A stretch of 64,000 nucleotides of DNA, from positions 8,956,472 through 9,020,471 of the forward strand of contig NC_059404.1 in NCBI RefSeq assembly GCF_905220565.1, in the 5' to 3' direction. This DNA is from Melitaea cinxia. Lineage: Eukaryota; Arthropoda; Insecta; Lepidoptera; Nymphalidae. Under the pieces are notes generated by a model. That model had not been told where the DNA came from. It saw nothing but the letters and a program-made list of their open reading frames with translations, and did not search any database. This document shows, piece after piece, positions 22,384 through 34,300 of the stretch. A program made the translations under genes and the position numbers. Each line of letters starts with the position of its first letter. The stretch's first letter is position 1.

Positions 22384-25300
22384 GTGAGTTACTATTTTTT
22401 ATTTTTAATATTAAGAAGTAAAATAAGAAACTGAAACAAAATAATAATAAATACGCAATAAATTACAATGTGATAAATGACAGTCAATCACTCGTTGGTA
22501 AGGTGGCGTGGCTACGCGTGGACACGCAGACGATCCTGACAATTGCAACGCACGTGATCACGAAGAATCATCGCATTGCGGTGAACCATAGCGACAGGCG
22601 AGTGTGGTTTCTGCACATTCATGACGTGCGTCAGTCAGACCGTGGTTGGTACATGTGCCAACTCAACACTGATCCAATGAAGAGTCAGACTGCATATTTA
22701 GACGTTGTAGGTATGTTAAAATTATAGTTATCGTTACCAATATTTATTTACTTTGAAAAGGTATGTTACTAGAATTGTTCAGTGTCTCCACTTAATCAAT
22801 CTAATGTTAGAATGATCAAAAGCCAACGAACTAGTACAACTCTAGTTTTAAACCAAAACTTATTATTAACTTGTAAATGGTTTATTATTTATTAAAATAT
22901 AATAAATATATACTTACATTAATGTGTGTTGAACCATATATTCGTTTTGATAACTTTTCTGTAATTTTAACCTATTATATAGTAATATAAATTCAATTGT
23001 TATTTGTTAATAGTAACAGTACACAAGTAAACATAAATGTAATAAATGTATTTATTTTATTATCCGTTTTACGTTGTTATAAATGTATTATGTTTTCAAC
23101 TATGCAAGTTCCTTGCAATTCTGCATCGAGTATTGATAGACATATTTCAATTTCCGTCCTCCGTAGATATAAAGTAAGAACTCTGAATGTGAGTTATGTT
23201 AAATCTAAAATTATAAAGAAAATATCTTCGAATGATTGCTTTTGTACGAATAATTTATTTTTCTTTAAATTGATTTATATGCGAAATATGCATATTTTCA
23301 TAGTTTTAATTTGTTAATCTTAATTTAAATTTTGTGTTGACAAGTTATTATACCTACTAAGAAAATTCAGACATAGTAAAAGTATTAAAAGTGACCGTAA
23401 GTTGTCATAATTATTATAGTTTTTAAAAATAAATAAATAAAAATATCTTGTATAATCTACTGTAATGTATTGAAGTTTGCTGAGAAGACTAATTCATTTT
23501 AAATAAATAATGAAGTAGAATTATTGAAACAAATTACATAATATATTAATACAAAAATATGTTCTGCAAAAAGTTCATACATTTTTAATAAGCAAATATA
23601 AGAACTTCATCACATTATCATTATTATTTCAATCCGTCGTCTTAATATTTTAAAATTACGTTAATATTTATAATAAAATTTAGTTTCTCTAAGAACAAAT
23701 GAGTATTTCTTTATCAACTGTGACATAATTAAATCTTTTAACAAATTTATTTTCCGTGTTGCTGAGAAAATTTTATTTAATGTAGCCTTAAAGCTTTAGA
23801 ATTTCATGCTGCGGTTTTATGAAACTTTAAATTGAAATTATGCAACGCTAGAAGCGCTAAATAGCGAAAGTTAAATAGTAATGTAAACGAGTGCCGACTT
23901 TTATTACTATAATACCTACATCTTGTAGTTTGTTATTAGCTATTTGTCAAGCATGTTATTAAGTAATAAAAGTTTATTATAAAACTTACAGTTATATGTT
24001 CTTATAATTAAAACTTACTAAACTACAATGTGTTAGCCAATGTATGTAGCTAATAAAAATATTTTTTGCAATGTACAAAATTCGTGAGCGGCGTTTATCA
24101 CTTATCGTAAAATCACCCAACTGCATATTTCTATTATATAATAAATATAATATCACGAAAAGTATAGCAAATAATATTAAGATTCACATCTTGTATAGTT
24201 TATTTTTCTACATTTTCCTTTATTCCACGTGTGATCTTCGACGACAGGGCTTGGCTTGTTGTATAAGTGATACTAATTGTATAATATATTCTAATAACAT
24301 TTGTATTACGTTTCTTATAACATTATCCCCTACAATAAGCCATACAAAGGACAGGTTATAATTCATAATATGTCAACATACATCGGTATAAGTTTTCGTC
24401 CATTCCAACTAATAATAATCAAGCCAGTGCGTGCCGTGGACTCCCGAGTCGTAACGACGTGTAATTGCTATAATAACTGGCAGCTGTGATAAGCGAACAA
24501 AACATATTTGTTACTATATTTATACCGATGCTTTTACACGGATTACTTGCCTTTTCGCCATCTGTTTTATTTTAGTGTTATGTGGAGAAGAGTTCTATAT
24601 ACTTTCTTTTATCTATCTTCAACTCTGTAATATAATTAGCAAATTAAATCATGTATAATTAATTTTTATTACACTAATATTTTAAATTGCATTGATTTTA
24701 TACACACAATTTTTAGTACCCCCTGATATATTGGATTACCCAACGAGTAGCGACCAAGTAGCGCGAGAAGGCGCTAACGTAACGCTCCGATGCGCGGCTC
24801 ACGGGGTGCCGACACCAAGCGTCGTCTGGAGAAAGGAAGCCGGAGATTTGTTACCGACATCAAACTTCAGCGATACACATAGTAAGATTTTTAATATCTA
24901 TCACTATTACTATTTTTGACGCCGCGTTGGCGCCACGGTTACAGCCATGGATTGTACCTGTTGCCCTGGCGGTTGCGGGTTCGATCCCTGCACATGACAA
25001 ACATTTGTATTGGCCATACAGGTGTTTGCCGTGGTATGGGTGTTTGTGCAGTCCTTGTGGGTCTCCCCACCGTGCCTCGGAGAGCACGTTAAGCCGTCGG
25101 TCCCGGTTGTTATCATGTACACCTAATAGCGATCGTTACTCATGGTAGGGAATATATCCGCCAACCCGCAGTGGAGCAGCGTGGTGGATTAAGCTCTGAT
25201 CCTTCTCCTACACAGGGAAAGAGGCCTATGCCCAGTAGTGGGATATTACAGGCTGAAGCGTAATTACTATTTTTACGTTCTCGAATAAACATACACCACA

Positions 25301-28300
25301 CTACATACATACATATACTACTTATACTGACAAAAATTTGTTATAACAGCCACATGACCAAAATACCATAAAAAGCTCCAACGTTTACTCACTCGTTCAC
25401 AAACTCAGTAAGCATCTGAACTTTTCGCATTGCTTTGCTTAGAACAAAAACTTAGGTTCCGGAAATGTGCTCATTTATTAATGATGAACTGAAACGTCTG
25501 TAATAAAACTATTTATTAAAAATGAAAAACCCGACTGTGACAAATAACTACTAAATAGTGGAAAATAAACTCTACAATTTAGTGCGAAATGTATATATAC
25601 AGTGCACCATGCATTATATTCCCTTCGATACTTTCATAAACTACAGATAAATTTAAAATATTAATAATATAATTATGTACTTCAAATTATTGCAGACGGT
25701 TACAATCTAATAATCAAAATAAATTCAATTGATGTTAGTTCACTTAGGTTTGGTTAGTATTCGATTTATAAGGGATTCAATGTTTTGTAGGAAGAACTAT
25801 TGTGTCCTAGTCGTGTTTTATGTTTTTAATAATTGATTTTTATTTGAAAAGCTTTAATACTTCCAATTCTATTGTCTTTTATTGTTGACTAGCGGCCCGC
25901 TCCGGCTTTGTACGGGTATAAAATATATATAAGCCTATGTCATTCACTGAAAAAATGATTAAAATCGATCCAGTAGTTTTGATTTATTCATTACTGCCCG
26001 TGGCGCGCACGCGTTAACTTTAGAGTAAAGCAATTCTTGTTTCCCTAAACCATGAAGATTTCCTGCTATCTTTGGAATATCTAAATTCATACACTACATT
26101 TTTACTTATTTACATTTTATACTATACTTATAGGCAAGCTCTCGCCGCGCCGCCCCGGCCGGCCGGAACCGCCGCAAACCCTACGTCCCGCAATTTTTAA
26201 ATCTGTAATATCTTCGAAAATATTCATTTAAATCATATGCTACAAAGGGTCATATAGATCTATATGAAATGAACAATGTATTTAAGGTATTTAATTAGGT
26301 AATGATTAATGCTGTATTGGTTAAAATCGCTTCGAAAATTAGCCATTATTTGTCGTAAAAAGTAAATGACAAAAAAAAAATGTTATTGTGGGATATCCAT
26401 AAGAGATAGACATATACCATAGCGGAGTTTTCTATAGACCTTTTCAATGTGTACAATACTTAGTACATTATTTTGATAAATCTCGTAGGGTTCAGCCTGC
26501 GTTTGCAATGTAAGCGAAAAAATGTAATTATTTACGACATCACATTAGAAACGTCAAAAATAACAGTATTTCTCCACTATTTAATGGATGTTATTATACA
26601 TATAAACCTTCCTCTGTAATCACTCTATCTATTAAAAAAGCCGCATCAAAATCCGTTACGTAGTTTTAAAGATTTAAGCATATATAGGGACATAGGGACA
26701 GAGAAAGCGACTTTGTTTAATACTATGTAGTGATTGATTGATTGATTGATTGATTCTCCACGGGCTATTCTCCGCAACTCGACGACTTAGTGCGCCTATT
26801 TTGCGTGGTAGGCTGGGGGCTTCATTCATGCCAGCCTAGCTCCTTGAGGAAGCCTAGCAGACCCCTTGCGTTGCCGACGACTTCCCGGAGCGACCTCGGT
26901 GTCCCGAGGTGTATCGCCCTGTAGTTCGCCACACTACCGCATTCCAGCAGGATGTGTGTGGCCGTTTCTTCTGCCTCCATGCACGCTCTGCATAGGGGGC
27001 TGTCTGTAACACCTAAGTTGTGTAAGTGTTTGTTGAGCAAGGCATGTCCGGTAAAAGCTCCGACCAGTAGTCGGAGCTGGGCTCTCCCATAGCCGCGAAG
27101 TTTGCGGGACAATCCTGGGTTGATCGTCGGAAGAGCTTCCTTGGTCTGCCTGCAGGTGGTTAGGTTTGTCCAATATTCTTGGTGCATTACCTTGGTGTTG
27201 TGTCGCAGCTGGCTGCGCAGCCATCCGAAAGGCAGAGGTAGAATGGGTTCGGGTCCGTGGACCCTCATCTCCGATCCATTCCTCGCTAGTCGGTCAGCCG
27301 CGTCGTTGCCTCGCGATCCACTGTGGCCCTTTATCCATTGGAGGATAATGGTGTTTGTTTCACTTACCTTCGTCAGAGCTCGATGGCACTCGTATATTAG
27401 CCCCGATGTCATAGTGTCGCTCTGTAGGGCTTGCAGGACCGATCTGCTATCGGAAAGAATACGGATTGGAAAACCCTGTACCTCTCTAGCCGTGATCGCT
27501 GTTGCAGCCATTATGATTCCCATACATTCCGCCTGAAAGACAGTGTTGTGGATTCCCAATGGCGATGACATTTTGATATTCAGGTCTTCTGAGTAAACCC
27601 CAGAACCTGTACCTGTTGATGTTTTCGACCCGTCTGTGAAGATTCTCAACTCCTTGGGGTTGATGCCTTCCCCTGGGTCTTCATGTAATTGTATTCTATA
27701 TTTTTTGTCGAATACGTACTGTTTGGGTATTCTGTCGGTGACCGCTTCGATGAGCGGTTCCCTGTTCGCCAGTTCACCAAGTATACCTGTATGTGTTACT
27801 TTTACGTTTCTCCATAGGTTTAGCTTCCTGAGTCTTACCGCGGCCGCTCCCGCCTCCTGTTGGATAAACAGATGCAGCGGCGGCAAGTTCAGTAGGGCTT
27901 CCAAGGCCGCAGTCGGGGTGGTCCTCATGCAGCCCGTAGTCGCCATGCAAGCTAGCCTTTGAAGTCGTTGTAGCTTTGCTTCGCCGGTGATTAGTTTGGT
28001 TCTCGGCCACCAAACCACTGCGCCATAGCTGATAATTGGCCTGATGACGGACTGGTACAGCCACAGAGTGATTTTTGGGGATAAACCCCATCTTTTACCT
28101 ATCATTCTGCGGCACTGCCAGAAGGCTATTGTGGCCTTGTCGATCTTGCTGTTGAGATGGCTGCTCCAGTTCAGTTTACTATCTAGAATGATTCCTAGAT
28201 ACTTCACCTCCGAGCTGAACTGCAGCTCCGTTCCGAACAGTCTAGGGGGATTGTAGTTCCCCAATAGTCGTTTGTTAGTGAACATTACCTGTTCCGTCTT

Positions 28301-31300
28301 TCTGGGATTGACGGTAAGTTCGTTGTCTATGCACCATCTCTCCACAATCCGTAGCGCCTGTTGTGTAACATTACACACGGTACTGCTGACTCTGCCGCTA
28401 ATTAGAATGGCAATATCGTTAGCATACCCGATCGTGAAGTAGTTGTGCTGGTTCAGTCTGGTTATAAGGTCATTCACCACCTCGTTCCACAGTAGTGGGG
28501 AGAGCACCCCTCCCTGTGGACATCCTTTAACCACCAGTGCATGTTGTGTCCCAGATGATGTAAGTCTGATGACTCTTTTACTGAGCATGTTAACTATCCA
28601 GTCGACCATTACCGGGTGTACACCGTGCTTAACCAGGGCCGACGAGATGCTGGTGAAGTTGGTCATGTCAAACGCACCTTCTATGTCGATGAAGGTGCCG
28701 AGACATATTGCCTTGTTTTCAATGGCCTCTTCTATTTTGCTGACCACTGCATGTAGAGCTGACTCTGTTGATTTACCTTGGCTGTACGCATGTTGGTGTG
28801 AGTGTAGGCGTACTGTAGCCAGGGCGTTTTCTCTCAGATCCCGTTCACACAGCCTTTCGAGGGTCTTCAGCAAAAACGATGTTAGGCTGATAGGTCTGTG
28901 GGATTTGGGTTCGGAGTAGTCACTTTTTCCCGGTTTGGGGATGAAGATTACCTTTACCTCCCTCCACTGCTTTGGCACGTACCTGTGAGCTAAGCACGCT
29001 ACCAAGACAGCGGTAAGCCTATGGGTGAGTTGGTTGCTTCCCCACTGTAGAAGTGCTGGGAAGACCCCGTCCAACCCTGGGGATTTGAAGGAGTCAAAGC
29101 TGTTGATAGCCCATCTAACTTTTGGTGGACTTACTACCTTGAGTGGATACTCCCATTGCTCCTCTGTTGGGGTCACATCCTCTTCGAGCCAATCGACTGA
29201 CCGCATGATGCGGCAGCCTGGAAAATGCGTTTGCACCAGAATGGTCTCAGCTTCTTCCAGCGTGCTCGTGAAGGTGTTGTCTGGCTTTCTCAGGGAGCCC
29301 CTCATCTGGCTAGATTGGTTAACGAGAACCTTCCTTACCCTGTTGGCCTGTTCGCAGGTTTCCACGCTGCTGCAGAATTTGCGCCACGAGTCGGTACTTC
29401 TATACCTTAAACGTTTCTTGTATCTGGACTTGGCCTTCTTGTACTTGTCCCAGTCCAGATCGGCGCATCTATTCATTGCTCTGTTTAGGAGTCGCCTTAC
29501 CTTTTTCCTGAGTCTTTCCAGTTCAGGCCCCCACCAGTTCACTTTGTTCTCCGGTGGGATTGATAAGGGACATGCAGTTTGGTAGGAGTCTATAATATTT
29601 TTAGTTAACATATCTACCTGTTTTTCTATCTGTCCTGTTCCCTCGAGTCTGTCTGGGCATGTCTGCTCGCTGAGCAGCTGCTCCAGTCTCTCGACGTAAT
29701 GCACGCGGTTGGTTTTACGTGGGTTACACCTAGGGACTGCTGGGACTGTGTTTACCTGCACGTCGAAGCGTATCCATGTGTGATCTGAGCACGATGCCTC
29801 ATCGGATACGTGCCAGTTGGAGATGGTTCCAGAGGCCGCTTCTGTGGCTAGTGTTAGGTCGATGATTGTCCTACTACGTCTGTTCACGAATGTGGGTTCA
29901 GAGCCCACGTTCATGATCTGTAGATTAGTCGTCATCAGATATTCAACTAAGAGCTTACCTCTTTCGTTTGTTGTTTTCATTCCCCAGAGGATGTGATGTG
30001 CATTGGAGTCGGTGCCTACAATCAGTTGCAGTCCGGACTCTTCGCAGTATGTTATCAGCCGTGCCATGTCGTGCGGCGGTGGCGCGTCAGCCTCTGGCAT
30101 GTAGGCCGACGCGATCACCATCTCCGGCAGGCTGTGGTCTTGCGTTCTGTGCAGCTTAATGGCGCAGAGATCTCTAGAACAAAAGCTCGTCAAAACTTGC
30201 GCCTGTATATCCTTAGTGATGTAAATACAGGCCCTGGTGTTTTCCGGGCCCGTATGTGCAATGAGCTTACCTCCAGCATTCCGGAGTCCGCATACCATGC
30301 CATTTCTGACCCACGGCTCTTGGATCAGCGCAATGGCTGTTGTGTTAACCTCCAACCATTTCCGCATCTGAGCCGTCGCTGTCATGCTATGGTGGAGGTT
30401 AGCTTGGAGGACCTTACAGTTCGAGTGAGTCGGGTGAGCCATCTTCAGATAGCCTCTCCCCCGCCTCCTCCGTCCCTGTCCCCCCTATGGCCAGGTTGTC
30501 CAGGCCAGTTAAGCAAGCCCCTTCCTCCGACTACCGAAGCGGCTCTACCACGACCACCGATTCTTCGGTCTGGAGTTTGGGGCTCGACTGCCTCGTAGGG
30601 GGCGGCTCAGGAATGGCCGGGATTGCTCCTGACCCTTCTTCCTTCGCCTGCCCTACGCTGTCATCTGTGCCCTCCATTTGGTCTTCACGCCCCGTTAGCA
30701 GGTGCTCGGCGAATTTGCCCTTTGGACCCTGGAATTTTACGTACACCGACCCCAGCAAATAGCAGAGTCGGCGTTCGCGTTCAACCAGGGTCTGCACCAC
30801 ATCCTCAGGAGCGCTAAAGATCAGGAACGTGTTACCGTCCTGTCTATCGACCTTGTGGAGGACCCAGCTGTCTACCCTTGCCCACTTGTTCTGGAACCGC
30901 AGCGCGCGTCCCACCTTCCAGATGTCCGGTTGTTCACCTGGAAGCAGAACGCCGCAGCGGACCAACTTGACGAGGTCGCGCTGTCGCTTGACCGTCAGTC
31001 TAGCACCCGTGGGCAAGGTGAGCTCCGAAACTATGCGCGTGAGGTATCCCACGGTATCCTGGTCACCACACCACAGTTTCAGAGCCCCGTTTGCGTAGGT
31101 CGGTTTACCCTGAAAGACAGGGTTCACCGGCTCGTCATCGGTCGCTTCTATGGAGTCCTTGAGAAGGCGCTCCTGTAGAAGGACCTGTATCTCTTGTGCG
31201 GCTTGTGCAGTCAGGGGCTCACCGGTCGCAGTTGTTACCGCAACCAGTAGGTCCGACTGCACAGCCGCAGCATAGGGGACATGGGTTCCGTCCGCTAGCT

Positions 31301-34300
31301 TCGGCTTTTTGGGGTCCCCCCTCGGCGACTGAGAGTCGTCGAGGCGAGCCCTTTTGGCCGGTGCCTGGGACGTACTTCCATCCCCCGCTTTGACCTTCGC
31401 CAGCGCCTCGCCGCGTTGGGCGCGACCGGTTGCCTGGTTGCCCTGGCCACCTGCCGCCCCCTTCGCAAACTTGACGGACCCCATGGGTTTGGGTTCTTTG
31501 GCTTGGGCCCTTCTTTGACGCTGGCGCTGCCTCTTGCTCTTGCGCTTAGGCTTAGGTTCGCTCCCTGGTTGGAAGGACCCTGTACCACCCACGCGTCCCG
31601 CCGACTTGCTGGGTTTCCCCTTGGCCTGTCGTCGGTCAACAAGAGTCCACGCCTCGTCAAAGCGTTGGAGGGCAGCCACCTCTTCCGCCGTCCGGGTTCC
31701 GGGTTGCCCCGGTGCCCTGTCGGCAACAAGGATGGCACCCTCTGTTGAGGACGCCGTCGACGTGGACGGCCTAGGTTCCTCCGGTTTCGCAGTTTCCCCT
31801 CGGCCACCCACGGACTTGCGTTTTGTGTGTGGTGGCGCCACCTTGGCAGCACCACCCCCGTGTTTGTGTGTGTTTGCTGAGGTCAAGGTCGACTTCGCTG
31901 CCTTGCCTCCGCTTGTGGAAGAGGGCGGTCCCAACTTCGTGGTACCGCTCCCCTGTTGTGTCTGTTGAACTTGTAGTGAGTGTTTGGTAGACGGACCCGC
32001 GTTCGCGGTTCTCGCCACCAGTGAGGTACCATCCGGTTTCCCTTCAGATCCCTGTGTGGGTTTGGATCTGTTTTTATCCATAGTGTGTAAGAAATAAATT
32101 CATCCACTGCGCTCCCTACCCTCCATGGAGCCCGCAACGTTGGGGATGCCGTTTCGACACCGGGGCTACGCAGTGGGTATAGATGTGAAAGGTTGGGTTC
32201 CAAGCGCGACATCGGGAGCTGCAGATGCCCGGCTGGTGACCGCGATCCCACGGCCCCCAGTTGTTCCGAACACCCTTGCCCCGTCAGCATGGCCGGTCCC
32301 CGTGTCCTCCCAGAGGACCCTTCCCCATCTCGCCAGCGTAAAGCACCCGGCTCATCCGTGCAGTTACGCATGTCCGTTTCCCCGCAGTGGCTAGCTACGG
32401 GGCTACCGTTTAGCCTGAAATCCGGACCAAAGAGGACGTGTTGTCTCCCGTGGTAACAAAACCCAGACCCCGTTCGACTCAGCCCCCCAGGACTCCTTCA
32501 TCCCTGCGTACGGCGATCAACTGCGCAGGACATACGCAGGTAGGCAATTGCAATTGTGATCCGCCGGGTCACCTACTATACCCGGCGGATGGCCTGTCAT
32601 ACTTAGCTACAGCAGTCCGGGGTAGATGGTAGTTTGCGGCGCCCGTTACTACCACTGTATTACCAGGGTGTGCGACCCATCCCAGAAGACATGGCGACGT
32701 GGACGCGTATGGCAGACTTGACAGAGGCGAGCCGACTTAACGCCGCACACTTAAGCCCACTCGCACCCTGCCCACATGTACATACTATGTAGTGATAATA
32801 AAACTTACATTACAAAAGTAATGATACAATTGGCATCAAGGTTTTAGATGTGATTCGAGTGTCTATTAAACAAGCGGTGGACGATTAATATTTCGAAAAT
32901 ATCCGCCCATTAGTAGTAACTGGGTTAAATTTTTTAATTATTTTACTAATGGCGTTGTTATAATTGTGAGGTATATTTTTGTAACAAAAAAAAAAAATAT
33001 GAATTCGCATAGATCAACATACAGCCATTTTTTATATGAGCACTTAAGAAAAGCGAAGTAATGTACAAAGTTAGCGGAAAAACATTAAGGATGATTTACT
33101 TTAAAAAAACTGAACAATTTGCTTTTGTATAGTTTTTTTTTTTTTTTTTACAAACTTACTTTGAATTTATTTTGAATAGCTAGGTATTAAAAGTTTATTT
33201 AGAATTGATACGAAACCAAATGTAGTAGCAGATAGTGAACATGTGGAAGATACGCAACGTATTATGAATATTACTGAATCCGAACGAAAACTTCAAAGCA
33301 TGCAACATGCAAACCACAAAGACTACCACTTTCAATCTACGAGTAATACAAAGTTGAAAGCCACTGCCATACTTTCACAACGTTGAATTTTATTTCCTCA
33401 AACGAAAAGTGTGATCTCTAATAAAAAAATAATTCGCACAAAAAATGGAAATTGTGATTTATTTAATGCTCGGCGTTTACTGTGACTACGCACGTTATTA
33501 AAAACTTCTGAATTCGTTTTGGGGTAAAACTTATAGAGTTCACAACTTTTATTCTTTATTTTAGCCGATGTTAAAATTTATGCTAACAGCTTTTTTCTTT
33601 TTTTTTAAGTTTTTTTTTTCAATTGTAACGTATAAACATTTTAGTTCACTGTAAAATTTTTGTTTTAGTTTAAAATTTATGTCTTCTTAACTCTTTTCTT
33701 TTATGATCATTCGATATTTTTTATTATAAAAATAAACAGCTAAAGTTGTTTAAATAATGATGTATTCTCCTTACACTTACAAAACAAAATATAGTTCAGT
33801 AATGAATGTACTAATAGAACAAATACCAAAATACACTGATAATATTAAATCAAAACATCAAATAAAATGAAACAAAATAAAGACGTCACGAACATGAAAC
33901 GCTTTAATGCATATTAAAGTAGTCCTTGCATGTACTTCTAATACATTACGAATACACTCGTTTTATTCAGACATAAATTCCCTGTATTTAGAATTTTATT
34001 TTCTAGCGTTTAATTACAGTTTGCTAATCTAGACTCGTCGGTGAACGGTGCCGTACTGCACTTAGTGAAGGTGTCACGACTGCACATGGGGGCGTACCTC
34101 TGCATCGCGAGCAACGGAGTGCCGCCTTCCGTCAGCAAGCGAGTCATGCTTGTCGTTCATTGTGAGTAAACGCTATTAACTCACTGACTAAGCTGCAACA
34201 ATTGATCGATTCTAGTACTTCGGACGTTGATTGATGCGCTCGGTGTTTTAAAGATTGCTTCGTGTGCGAGTTTGGACGGCATCTTTGAGAGTTGAAGGTG

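Larger units (their letters stand above)
26735..32781 (-). mobile_element. Full-length LOA/I-type non-LTR retrotransposon with ORF1, ORF2 and 15-bp TSD
   Basis: About 6.05 kb, GC-rich, antisense to the DIP gene. On the minus strand: ~700-nt 5' UTR (32781-32082), ORF1 (32081-30531), an 88-nt gap, ORF2 with endonuclease, RT and RNase H (30442-26822), and a short 3' UTR ending in (AATC)n repeats (26731-26756 on the plus strand as TGAT repeats), not poly(A). The exact 15-bp TSD ATACTATGTAGTGAT and two uninterrupted ORFs mark a recent, complete insertion. The RNase H domain, simple-repeat tail and DUF4780-like ORF1 point to the LOA clade of the I group. That assignment is from domain layout only. 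Confidence 0.93.
24882..34032 (+). other. Large intron of the DIP gene (9.15 kb), mostly transposon sequence
   Basis: Between exons c and d. The frame across it is consistent (phase 1, codon AAC), and the protein alignment of Ig2 needs no further residues, so no exon seems to be missing. It contains the SINE at 24918-25262, an older repeat block at 25890-26734, the LOA element at 26735-32781 and an orphan open segment at 33180-33383. About two thirds of its length is LINE sequence. Confidence 0.85.
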
